Shown here piece after piece: positions 23,607-30,761 of a stretch of 31,154 nt of DNA (its first letter is position 1; each line of letters starts with the position of its first letter). Made by a program: the position numbers and the translations under genes. This stretch comes from CAYXXN01 sp964469055 (GTDB taxonomy: Bacteria > Acidobacteriota > Thermoanaerobaculia > Multivoradales > JAHEKO01), in NCBI GenBank assembly GCA_964469055.1, contig CAYXXN010000008.1, positions 1 through 31,154 of the forward strand, read 5' to 3'. The notes beneath the pieces are model-generated. The model searched no databases. It saw nothing but the letters and a program-made list of their open reading frames with translations, and was not told where the DNA came from.

Positions 23607-24401
23607 ATGTGCGCCTTCGTCGCCGTCCTGCTCGTCGCCCTCTTCTCCGAAGTGGTCGCCGCTCCCCTCAGCGCTCAGTCGCCAGCGTCCCCGGACGCGG
23701 CGACATCCCGCACGAACCCCCAGGCCGCGGCGCTCGCCGATCGAGTCCTCGCTGCGCTCGGCGGGGAGGGCGCCTGGGATGCCACGCGCTACGTGACCTG
23801 GAACTTCTTCGGTCGCCGCCGCCATGTCTGGGACAAGTGGACGGGCGACATCAGGGTGGAGGGCGTGGGCCGCGAGGACGGTGTTCCGTACCTGATCCTG
23901 ATGAACCTCGGCAGCGGCGTGGGACGAGGCTGGCGCGGCGGGCAGGAAGTGACGGATGCTCCGGGGCTCGCCGCCCTGCTCGACTCGGGCGAGGCCGCTT
24001 GGATCAACGACAGCTACTGGATGTTCATGCCCTACAAGCTCGGTGACCCCGGGGTCACCCTGCGCTATGTCGGTCCCGGCACGACCTCGGACGGGGGACC
24101 GGCGGAGGTCCTCGAGCTCACGTTCGCAAGCGTCGGCCGAACCCCGGAGAACAAGTACCTGGTCTACGTGGGCAACGACAGCGGTCTGGTCGAGCAGTGG
24201 GACTTTTTCGAGCAGGCGAGCGATCCGGAGCCGGGTCTGTCCACTCCCTGGCGCAATTGGCGGCGCTACGGGGCGATCCTCCTCTCCGACGATCGTGGCG
24301 AGCGAAAGCACACCGGCATCGCCGTCTTCGACGAGTTGCCCGCGACGGTCCTGGGGAGCCCCGACCCCGTCGACTGGGCTGGCCTCGGCATCGTCGACTA
24401 G
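23607..24401 (+). CDS. Secreted LolA-like (outer-membrane lipoprotein-sorting-type) protein
   Basis: A 264-residue exported protein with a signal peptide (hydrophobic residues 3-18, cleavage after the Ala/Ser/Gln region near 24). It then reads ADRVLAALGGEGAWDATRYV, WNFFGRRRHVWDKWTGDIRV, WINDSYWMFMPYKLGDPG and YVGPGTTSDGG, ending in VFDELPATVLGSPDPVDW. Repeated Trp/Tyr beta strands of this kind recall LolA/LolB-like half-barrel proteins, which bind lipid-like ligands. I also recall similar wording in a DUF6503-like family, but I cannot confirm that. There is no lipobox Cys, so it is periplasmic rather than a lipoprotein. It is transcribed divergently from the kinase-like gene and converges with arfB. 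The ligand is unknown. Export is well supported; the family is moderately so. Confidence 0.7.
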   Translation: MCAFVAVLLVALFSEVVAAPLSAQSPASPDAATSRTNPQAAALADRVLAALGGEGAWDATRYVTWNFFGRRRHVWDKWTGDIRVEGVGREDGVPYLILMNLGSGVGRGWRGGQEVTDAPGLAALLDSGEAAWINDSYWMFMPYKLGDPGVTLRYVGPGTTSDGGPAEVLELTFASVGRTPENKYLVYVGNDSGLVEQWDFFEQASDPEPGLSTPWRNWRRYGAILLSDDRGERKHTGIAVFDELPATVLGSPDPVDWAGLGIVD

Positions 24402-24419
24402 GCGAAGCGGCGCCCGGCG

Positions 24420-24845
24420 CTACGGCCCGTCCTCGCCACGGCGGCGCTCTTTGAGGCGGGCGCGCCGCCGCTTGCTCTCGAGCCTCCGCGTGCGCGAGGC
24501 GACCGAGGGCCTCGTGGCGCGGCGTGGCGGCGGCGGCGGCGCCAGGGCACGGCGCAGCAACTCGGCGAGGCGCTCCTCGGCCAGGCGGCGGTTGGCGATC
24601 TGCGAGCGCGCCTCCTGGACGGAGACCCGCAGCAGCCGGCCGTCCCCGAGCCGCTTGCCGAGCCGCCCCGTGAGCCGGGCCTTCTGCTCGGGTGAGAGCA
24701 CCTGGGAGGCGGCGACGTCGAAGGCCAGGGTCACCCGGGTCGCCACCTTGTTGACGTTCTGCCCCCCCGGACCGGAGGCGCGGGAGGCCGTGAAACGCAC
24801 CTCGCCATCGGGGATGACGAGCGTGTCGTCGATGCGTAGCGCCAT
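24420..24845 (-). CDS. arfB: Alternative ribosome-rescue factor / peptidyl-tRNA hydrolase ArfB (YaeJ)
   Basis: A 141-residue class I release-factor-like hydrolase that frees stalled ribosomes by cleaving peptidyl-tRNA without a stop codon. It has the catalytic GGQ (27-29) in SRASGPGGQNVNKVATRV. It has no codon-recognition domain, and its basic C-terminal tail (about 105-141, rich in Arg/Lys) would insert in the empty mRNA channel. Length and layout match E. coli YaeJ (about 140 residues). The Pro run APPPPPRR before the tail is a local feature. It starts at ATG 24845. It is divergent from the secreted-protein gene at 24912, with which it may share an overlapping promoter, and it converges with the LolA-like gene with an 18-bp gap. 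Confidence 0.92.
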   Translation of the reverse strand: MALRIDDTLVIPDGEVRFTASRASGPGGQNVNKVATRVTLAFDVAASQVLSPEQKARLTGRLGKRLGDGRLLRVSVQEARSQIANRRLAEERLAELLRRALAPPPPPRRATRPSVASRTRRLESKRRRARLKERRRGEDGP

Positions 24846-24876
24846 GGCGGTCTGTTTCCGGTCGGCACCGGCGGAG

Positions 24877-24886
24877 AGTGTACGCT
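24877..24886. promoter_or_regulatory. Overlapping divergent -10 elements between arfB and the secreted-protein gene
   Basis: AGTGTACGCT carries TACGCT reading right (24881-24886, 25 nt before the ATG at 24912) and TACACT reading left (24877-24882, about 31 nt before the arfB ATG). Both fit TAnnnT. The two promoters would share two bases and could exclude each other. The -35 regions are weak on both sides. Confidence 0.33.
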
Positions 24887-24911
24887 AGCGGCTTCGAGGA
24901 GGAGCCCGCCC

Positions 24912-25664
24912 ATGAGAAGGATCGCGCTCGCTCTGCCACTAGCCATGGCGCTCACCGCCCCGGTCGGGGCGCAGGGGGGGAGGCTCGTCCTCGGCGGCGA
25001 CCCCACGTTCACGCGCTGCGCTCCGCAGGTGTCGGGTCGCTTTGTTGCCTTCGTGGCCCCGGCCGGAGAGCTGGTGCTCCTCAGCGGAGTGCCGTTTCCT
25101 GGTGGCAGGCAGATCGGGACCCTGTCACCGGAAGCCGACGGCGGTACAGCGGTGACTGTCCCTGGCGTCGGCACGGTGTGGCTGTCGGGTGACGGTCCCG
25201 TGTGGGCCCTCGTCGACCGGACTCTAGCCGCGGACGGGCGCTCCGCCTGCCTCGCTTTCGACAAGGAACGCTTCACCTGGACGAGCGACTTGTTGACCTA
25301 CGTGCACTGGATGGTGCGCGACATCCTCTGGCAACTCACCGAGACGCCCGGGCGGGCCCTGACCATCGAAGACCGGCTCGTCACGCTCGAAGTGACTGGA
25401 CCTGGCCTACGGCCAGTCGAGATCCGAGGAGTCGAGGGCGGCGCCATCGGCCTAGCCGTTCCCGGCACGGAAACGCGTTGGCTCTTCATCCCCCTCGTGC
25501 TGTCGTCGGGCCGTGTCGTCGTCAAGGTGGTGGATCCGACGGGCGCCCTGTTCGACGCCGCCGCGGCCACGGATCGGGCTCTGGTCGAAGTGGGGCCCGA
25601 TGTAGCCGTGCCGATCGGCACATCCCCCCCGTTGAGCCTGCGCCTCGTTGCCATCGCCGAATGA
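24912..25664 (+). CDS. Secreted protein of unknown function
   Basis: A 250-residue protein with a clear signal peptide (MRRIALALPLAMALTAPVGA, cleavage after GAQ). The mature part is beta-rich, with two Cys (in TRCAPQ and SACLAF) that could form a disulfide. It shows alternating Gly/Pro/Val strands (AVTVPGVGTVWLSGDGPVW; RLVTLEVTGPGLRPVEIRGV) and one amphipathic helix around WTSDLLTYVHWMVRDILWQL. I recognise no family. GAGGAGG about 8 nt before ATG 24912 supports the start. Its TGA overlaps the start of the ILVBL-like gene (ATGA), so the two are translationally coupled. That is odd, since one product is exported and the other is a cytoplasmic enzyme. Base composition is slightly less extreme than in its neighbours. 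Confidence 0.68.
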   Translation: MRRIALALPLAMALTAPVGAQGGRLVLGGDPTFTRCAPQVSGRFVAFVAPAGELVLLSGVPFPGGRQIGTLSPEADGGTAVTVPGVGTVWLSGDGPVWALVDRTLAADGRSACLAFDKERFTWTSDLLTYVHWMVRDILWQLTETPGRALTIEDRLVTLEVTGPGLRPVEIRGVEGGAIGLAVPGTETRWLFIPLVLSSGRVVVKVVDPTGALFDAAAATDRALVEVGPDVAVPIGTSPPLSLRLVAIAE

Positions 25665-27385
25665 GCGGCGGCGCGCAAGTCGCCGACGTGCTCGTCGCCC
25701 ACGGGGTGGGAGCCCTGTTCACGCTGTGCGGCGGCCATATCTCGCCGATTCTCGTCGAGGCCAAGGGACGCGGCGTGCGCATTGTCGACGTGCGCGACGA
25801 GGCCGCCGCCGTCTTCGCGGCCGACGCGACGGCGCGGCTGACGGGAGGCGTGGGCGTGGCGGCGGTCACCGCTGGCCCGGGCCTGACCAACGCCGTGACG
25901 GCCCTCGAGAACGCTCGCCTCGCACAGTCACCGGTGGTGCTGCTGGGAGGTGCCGCGGCGACTGCCTTGAAGGGTCGCGGAGCACTGCAGGACATCGACC
26001 AACAAGCCGTCGCGGCGCCGCACGTCAAGTGGCAAGGCCGGGCGGCGCGGGTGCGCGATCTGGCGCCGCTGCTCGGGCTCGCGCTGCAACAAGCGGGGGA
26101 AGGGGTCCCTGGCCCGGTGTTCCTGGAATGCCCGGTCGACCTTCTCTACCCGGAAGACGCGGTCCGTCGGCTCTACCTGGACATGGGCGGCCGCGGCAAG
26201 GGCGCGCTCGGGCGTCTGCTGCGATTCGCGATCGGCTGTCACCTGCGAAGGTTGTTCGCCGGCCCGCTGCCGCGCGCCGGCGCACCCGCGACGGCCGTGA
26301 CGGTGGCGGGGTCGAGCTGGGACCAGCGCCGCGCCGTCGCGGCCCTTCGCAGGAGCAAGCGCCCGCTCCTCCTGGTCGGCAGCCAGGCTCTCCTCGCCGC
26401 CTCGGAGGCGCAGGCTCTCGCCGCGGCCGTCGCCCACCTGGGCGTGCCGGTCTACCTCTCTGGAATGGCACGCGGGCTGCTCGGCGCGTCGCACCCGCTG
26501 CTGCTGCGCCACGCCCGCCGCAAGGCGCTGCGCGAAGCCGATCTCGTCCTGCTCGCCGGCGTGCCCTGCGATTTCCGGCTCGACTATGGCGTGCCGTTCG
26601 CGCTCGCCCGCTCGCTGTCGGTGAACCGCAGCCGAGCCGATCTCTACTTGAATCGCCGGCCGCAGCTGCCGATCGAGGCGGACCCTAGCGCCTTCTTGCG
26701 CCGGCTCGCCGACGCCTGGGCTGAACCGCGGGGGCGGTGGGACGACTGGCTCGCTGCGCTGCGCGGCCGCGACGACGAGCGCGAGACGGAGATCGGCGCG
26801 CAGGCGGCCGCCGAGCGCGACGGCGTCAACCCGATCGCCCTCTGCCGGGCCATCGACCGCGCCCTGGCCGACGACAGTGTCGTCGTGGTCGACGGCGGCG
26901 ACTTCGTCGCCACGGCCGCCTACACCGTGCGGCCGCGGCGGCCGCTTGCCTGGCTCGACCCCGGGCCCTTCGGCACGCTCGGGGTTGGTGGCGGTTTCGC
27001 ACTGGGGGCCAAGGTGGCGCGGCCGGGCGCCGAGGTGTGGCTGCTCTGGGGGGACGGCTCGGCCGCCTTCAGCCTGGCCGAGCTCGACACCTGCGCGCGG
27101 CACGGCCTGCCGGTCATCGCCGTGGTCGGCAACGACGCCGGCTGGACCCAGATCGCCCGTGACCAGACGGCGATCCTGGGCGACGACGTCGGCACCCGGC
27201 TGGCGCGCACCGACTACCATCGGGTGGCCGAAGGCTACGGCGCGGTGGGCTTGCTGCTCGAGACGACGGCGCAGATCGACGAGGTGCTCTCCGCCGCCAA
27301 GGCGATCGCGGCGGCCGGCCGGCCGGTCCTGGTCAACGCCCTGCTCGGGCCCAGCGAGTTCCGCCAGGGCTCGCTTTCCATGTGA
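25661..27385 (+). CDS. Thiamine-diphosphate-dependent lyase, ILVBL/HACL2-like (acetolactate synthase superfamily)
   Basis: A 574-residue ThDP enzyme. The N-terminal PYR domain has the catalytic Glu E47 in VRDEAAAVFAADATARL and GPGLTNAVTALENA. The central domain has LLLVGSQALL and SGMARGLLG. The C-terminal PP domain has GDG (464-466) and N491 of the ThDP-Mg site, plus VVDGGDFVATAAYTV and WLDPGPFGTLGVGGGFALGA. From memory the wording follows human ILVBL (HACL2) closely, for example FTLCGGHISP, GMARGLLG, CDFRL.YG, GNDAGWTQI and the ending FRQGSLSM. ILVBL cleaves 2-hydroxyacyl-CoA in fatty-acid alpha-oxidation. That activity is more likely here than acetolactate synthesis, but it is not proven. 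The frame is open upstream; ATG 25661 overlapping the previous TGA is the real start. It is coupled to the asparaginase gene downstream. Confidence 0.87.
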   Translation: MSGGAQVADVLVAHGVGALFTLCGGHISPILVEAKGRGVRIVDVRDEAAAVFAADATARLTGGVGVAAVTAGPGLTNAVTALENARLAQSPVVLLGGAAATALKGRGALQDIDQQAVAAPHVKWQGRAARVRDLAPLLGLALQQAGEGVPGPVFLECPVDLLYPEDAVRRLYLDMGGRGKGALGRLLRFAIGCHLRRLFAGPLPRAGAPATAVTVAGSSWDQRRAVAALRRSKRPLLLVGSQALLAASEAQALAAAVAHLGVPVYLSGMARGLLGASHPLLLRHARRKALREADLVLLAGVPCDFRLDYGVPFALARSLSVNRSRADLYLNRRPQLPIEADPSAFLRRLADAWAEPRGRWDDWLAALRGRDDERETEIGAQAAAERDGVNPIALCRAIDRALADDSVVVVDGGDFVATAAYTVRPRRPLAWLDPGPFGTLGVGGGFALGAKVARPGAEVWLLWGDGSAAFSLAELDTCARHGLPVIAVVGNDAGWTQIARDQTAILGDDVGTRLARTDYHRVAEGYGAVGLLLETTAQIDEVLSAAKAIAAAGRPVLVNALLGPSEFRQGSLSM

Positions 27386-27393
27386 GGCGGACG

Positions 27394-28428
27394 ATGGACG
27401 AGCGACGGCGGGTTCTCGTGCTCCACACAGGCGGCACCCTCGGCATGCGCTCCTCGGCCGACGGCTGGGTGCCCGCTCCCGGTTTCCTCGAGCGCCAGTT
27501 GGCCGAGCACTCCGTGTTCCGCGCCGAGGGCATGCCGGAGATCGTCGTGCGCGAGCTCGAGCCGTTGCTCGACTCCGCCGAGATGGCGCCCGCCGACTGG
27601 GTGCGGATCGGCCGCGAGATCCGCGACGCCTACGCGGCCTTCGACGGGTTCGTCGTCGTGCACGGCACCGACACCATGGCCTACACCGCCTCCGCCCTGG
27701 CCTTCCTTTTCGACGGCCTGACGAAGACGATCATCCTCACCGGCTCGCAGGTGCCGCTCTGCAGGCCACGCACCGACGCCTTGGAGAACCTGGTCACCTC
27801 GCTGATCCTCGCCGCCGACTACCGCATCCCCGAGGTGGGCCTCTATTTCGGCAGCCGCCTCTTCCGGGGCTGCCGCGCCGTCAAGGTCAACTGTGCCGGC
27901 TTCGACGCCTTCGCCTCGCCCAACCTGCCCGCGCTCGCCGAGACCGGCACCCAGATCGTCGTCAACTACGAGCTGGTGCGCCAACCAGCGGCAGAGGCTC
28001 CGACGTCGCTCACCCTCCAGGAGCGACTCGATCCCCACGTGGGCGTCCTGTGGCTCTTCCCCGGCGTCACCGGGGCCATCGTGCGCAACTTCCTGGCTCC
28101 GCCCTTGAAAGGGGTCGTCCTCCAAACCTTCGGAGTCGGCAATGGCCCGGTGAACGACCCCGATTTCGTCGCCGCCCTCTCCGAGGCGCACGAGCGCGGC
28201 GTCGTGCTGGTGGACTGCACTCAATGCCTGAGCGGGGCGGTGGCGATCGACGCCTACGCGACCGGCGCTGGCATGGCGCGCGCCGGCGCCGTCTCCGGCG
28301 GCGACATGACGACCGAAGCGGCGCTCACCAAGCGGATGGTGCTGTTCGGGAGCGGTTGCGCGTCGGAGGAAGTGCGGGAGCTCGTGCAGCGGGATTTGCG
28401 CGGGGAGTTGAGCGAGACGGCGCGCTGA
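27394..28428 (+). CDS. ansA: Type I (cytoplasmic) L-asparaginase
   Basis: A 344-residue enzyme that hydrolyses L-asparagine to aspartate and ammonia. The first catalytic Thr is in HTGGTLGM (T12), and the second triad is HGTDTMAYT (T92, D93) with K164 in RAVKVN. Other family stretches are ILTGSQVPL, CAGFDAFASPN, VWLFPGVTG and LVDCTQCLSG. There is no signal peptide, so it is the cytoplasmic low-affinity type (AnsA), although glutaminase-like or other amidohydrolase use cannot be excluded. I chose ATG 27394, which has GAGGCGG 7 nt before it. GTG 27382, overlapping the previous stop as GTGA, would add four residues. It is the last gene of the unit with the ILVBL-like enzyme. No aspartase gene is nearby. 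Confidence 0.9.
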   Translation: MDERRRVLVLHTGGTLGMRSSADGWVPAPGFLERQLAEHSVFRAEGMPEIVVRELEPLLDSAEMAPADWVRIGREIRDAYAAFDGFVVVHGTDTMAYTASALAFLFDGLTKTIILTGSQVPLCRPRTDALENLVTSLILAADYRIPEVGLYFGSRLFRGCRAVKVNCAGFDAFASPNLPALAETGTQIVVNYELVRQPAAEAPTSLTLQERLDPHVGVLWLFPGVTGAIVRNFLAPPLKGVVLQTFGVGNGPVNDPDFVAALSEAHERGVVLVDCTQCLSGAVAIDAYATGAGMARAGAVSGGDMTTEAALTKRMVLFGSGCASEEVRELVQRDLRGELSETAR

Positions 28429-28458
28429 GTGGTGCTGGGCGGCGGCGGTGCGCTCCGC

Positions 28459-29433
28459 TCAGTCCAACAGACCCTTTTCCCGCATCCACTTCTCATTCAA
28501 CTTCGACAAGTAGCGCTCGCCGGAGTCGGGGAAGAGGGTGACGACGAAGCCGTCGGGAGCGAGTTGTTCGGCCACCCGGCGAGCCCCGACGGCCGCGGCG
28601 GCGCCGGAGGAGCCGGTGAAGATGGCTTCGGTGCGCGCCAGCTCGAAGATGGCGCGGTAGGCGGTCGGGTCGTCGACCTGGATGAACTCGTCGATGACGT
28701 CGATCCAGCAGCTCTCGGGGAGCAGATCCTCGCCGATCCCGTCGATCAAGTACTGGTGGATCTGTTCCTGCGGCGGTAGCTCACCGTGCTCCTTGTAATA
28801 GGTGTAGACGCTGCCGATCGGATCGACGCCGATGACCTTGATGGCCGGGTTCTGCTCCTTCAGGTACTTGCCGGCGCCGCTGATCGTGCCGCCGGTGCCG
28901 ACGCCGACAACCCAGTGGGTGATCTTGCCTTCAGTCTGCCGCCACACCTCGGGGCCGGTCGTGTCGTAGTGCGCGATCGGGTTGGCCTGGTTGTAGTACT
29001 GGTAAGGGAGGAAGGCGCCCTGCTCGTCGCGGATGCGCTCGGCGAGCTTGTAGTAGGAGCGGGGGTCGTCCGGCGGCACCTCGGTGGGGCAGGTGATGAC
29101 CTCGGCGCCGTAGGCCTCGAGCAGTGCCACCTTTTCCGCGGGGATCTTGTCGGCGGCGGTGCAGATCATCTTGTAGCCCTTCAAGATGGCGGCGATGCAG
29201 AGGCCGACGCCGGTGTTGCCGGAGGTCGGCTCGACGATGGTCATGCCAGGTCGGAGCTTCCCCTCGCGCTCGGCCGCCTCGATCATGGCGATGCCGATAC
29301 GGTCCTTGACGCTCGAGCCGGGGTTGAAGGACTCGATCTTCGCTGCCAGGGTCGCCGGCCCGCGGTGGAAGCGACCGAGCTTGACGAGCGGAGTGTTGCC
29401 CAGAGTCTCGAGGAGATTCTCGTAGAGTTGCAT
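28459..29433 (-). CDS. PLP-dependent cystathionine beta-synthase / cysteine synthase family enzyme
   Basis: A 324-residue fold-type II PLP enzyme. The Schiff-base lysine is K43 in GSSVKDRIG, the phosphate/substrate loop is TSGNTGVG (70-77), and the cofactor loop is GVGTGGTISG (177-186). Several stretches match the cystathionine beta-synthase branch better than CysK: AHYDTTGPE, IKVIGVDPIGSVY, DGIGEDLLP and LNEKWMREKGLLD. It lacks the C-terminal Bateman (CBS) pair and any heme region, so it is a minimal bacterial form. It would use serine or O-acetylserine with homocysteine or sulfide; which one cannot be told. ATG 29433 has GAAGGCAG upstream. A TACAGT (29489-29494) could be its -10 box. It converges with the asparaginase gene. 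Confidence 0.88.
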   Translation of the reverse strand: MQLYENLLETLGNTPLVKLGRFHRGPATLAAKIESFNPGSSVKDRIGIAMIEAAEREGKLRPGMTIVEPTSGNTGVGLCIAAILKGYKMICTAADKIPAEKVALLEAYGAEVITCPTEVPPDDPRSYYKLAERIRDEQGAFLPYQYYNQANPIAHYDTTGPEVWRQTEGKITHWVVGVGTGGTISGAGKYLKEQNPAIKVIGVDPIGSVYTYYKEHGELPPQEQIHQYLIDGIGEDLLPESCWIDVIDEFIQVDDPTAYRAIFELARTEAIFTGSSGAAAAVGARRVAEQLAPDGFVVTLFPDSGERYLSKLNEKWMREKGLLD

Positions 29434-29540
29434 GCTGCCTTCGGGTGCGGCGGGCGGGTTGCGGCGTGGGGGCCGCGTGGAGGGCGCGACTGTAACACAG
29501 GGCCGCCGGCGCTCGCGGCGCGCCGGCGCGGCACAAGACG

Positions 29541-30476
29541 ATGAACGCGTGGGGTCACTCGATCACGGTCATTCGCCGGCTGGCGCGGGCTGTGCGTCCT
29601 CCGGTCGAGCCTGCCTGGGAGCCCTGGTCCACGACGCTCGTCGACCCGCGAGTCGGTCCGGTCCGCCTGTCGGGCCGGCTCACCGCCCCGGGCGCCGAGC
29701 GGCTGCTCGTCGTCGTCCACGGCCTGGGTGGCTGCGCGACCTCCGGCTACGCCGTGCGGCTGGCGGCGTGGGCAGCGGCGCGCGGCTGGACCGTGCTGCG
29801 GCTGAACCTGCGGGGCGCCGATCGCCTGGGGGAGGACTTCTACCACGCCGGGTTGACGCCGGATCTCGACGCTGCGCTGGCGGATGAGACGCTCGCGGGG
29901 TACGAACGCATCGCGATCGCCGGCTTCTCGGTCGGCGGGCACCTGGCCCTGTGCTGGGCGACGGCAGCGGGCGATGCGCGGGTCGGCGCCATCGCCGCCG
30001 TCTGCCCGCCGCTCGCCCTCGCGCCCTGCGCCGATCACATCGACCGCCCCACGAGCTGGCTCTATCGCACCTACGTGCTGCGCCACTTGAAGGCGATCTA
30101 TGCCGCCGTCGCGGCGCGGCGCCCGGTGCCCCTGCCGCTGGAAGCGGCGGCGCGCATCCACCGGCTGCGCGACTGGGACGAGGCGACGGTGGCGCCGCGG
30201 CACGGCTTTGCCGGCGCCGCCGACTACTACGCGAAGGCCAGCGTCGGCCCGCGTCTCGGTCGGCTCCGCCTGCCGGCTTTGCTGATCGCCGCGCGCCACG
30301 ATCCGATGGTGCCCCTCTCCTCCCTCGAGCCGTTCCTCGCCGCGGCGAATGGCAGGCTCCTCGTCCGCCGAGCCCCCGGCGGTCACGTGGCCTTCCCCCG
30401 GCGGCTCGACCTCGGCTTCGGGGGCGCCCTGGGGCTCGAAGGCCAGCTGCTTGCGTGGTTGGGCGGTTCGGCCTAG
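29541..30476 (+). CDS. YheT-type alpha/beta hydrolase
   Basis: A 311-residue alpha/beta hydrolase. The oxyanion-hole motif is HGLGGCATSGY, and the strand/loop NLRGADRLGEDFYHAGLTPD is typical of the YheT (UPF0017/AB-hydrolase type 4) family. The catalytic triad is probably S130 in GFSVGG, D254 in ARHDPMVP and H282 in GGHVAF. There is no signal peptide, although the N-terminus is basic. YheT proteins are poorly characterised esterase-like enzymes. ATG 29541 gives the expected length; no strong ribosome-binding site is seen. It is divergent from the PLP enzyme and ends 9 bp before the stop of the convergent LAB_N gene. Confidence 0.83.
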   Translation: MNAWGHSITVIRRLARAVRPPVEPAWEPWSTTLVDPRVGPVRLSGRLTAPGAERLLVVVHGLGGCATSGYAVRLAAWAAARGWTVLRLNLRGADRLGEDFYHAGLTPDLDAALADETLAGYERIAIAGFSVGGHLALCWATAAGDARVGAIAAVCPPLALAPCADHIDRPTSWLYRTYVLRHLKAIYAAVAARRPVPLPLEAAARIHRLRDWDEATVAPRHGFAGAADYYAKASVGPRLGRLRLPALLIAARHDPMVPLSSLEPFLAAANGRLLVRRAPGGHVAFPRRLDLGFGGALGLEGQLLAWLGGSA

Positions 30477-30485
30477 GCAGCCCTG

Positions 30486-30761
30486 CTAGTCGGCCAGATC
30501 AGCCCGCTCTCGCCGGATGAACAGCAGGTTGCGGCCATAGATGAAGGCGCCGGTGGTCTGGCCCAGGATGAAGACGGGGTCGCGGCGCCAAATGGCGTAG
30601 GCCAAGAGGATGAGGCCGCCGGCGAGGCTGAAGTACCAGAACGCCACCGGGATGACGCTCTTCTTCTGGCGCTCCGAGGCGATCCACTGCACGAGAAAGC
30701 GGGTCGAGAAGAGGGCCTGCCCAGCGAGGCCGACGGCGATCCAGATCGTCTCCGGTTTCAT
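30486..30761 (-). CDS. LAB_N (lipid A biosynthesis N-terminal) domain membrane protein
   Basis: A 91-residue protein with three hydrophobic segments (about 5-20, 38-57, 60-78). It has the conserved pattern of the LAB_N domain: GQALFSTRFLVQWIASE, KKSVIPVAFWYFSLAGG and DPVFILGQTTGAFIYGRNL. In some bacteria this domain is fused to the lipid-A disaccharide synthase LpxB; here it stands alone. It overlaps the upstream glycosyltransferase gene by 4 bp (ATGA), a gene pair I recall from other phyla. Together they probably modify a lipid-linked sugar such as lipid A or an undecaprenyl carrier. I chose ATG 30761 because upstream of it the frame is only a shadow of the glycosyltransferase. Confidence 0.86.
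   Translation of the reverse strand: MKPETIWIAVGLAGQALFSTRFLVQWIASERQKKSVIPVAFWYFSLAGGLILLAYAIWRRDPVFILGQTTGAFIYGRNLLFIRRERADLAD

Noticed and set aside
25202..25660. Possible N-terminal extension of the ILVBL-like enzyme
   Set aside because: It overlaps the secreted-protein gene in another frame and is Arg-rich. The domain begins at ATG 25661, which matches the expected length of the family.
25928..27220. 430-codon minus-strand open frame
   Set aside because: It lies wholly opposite the ILVBL-like gene. The length is explained by high GC with few stop codons on the opposite strand, and no motif is present.
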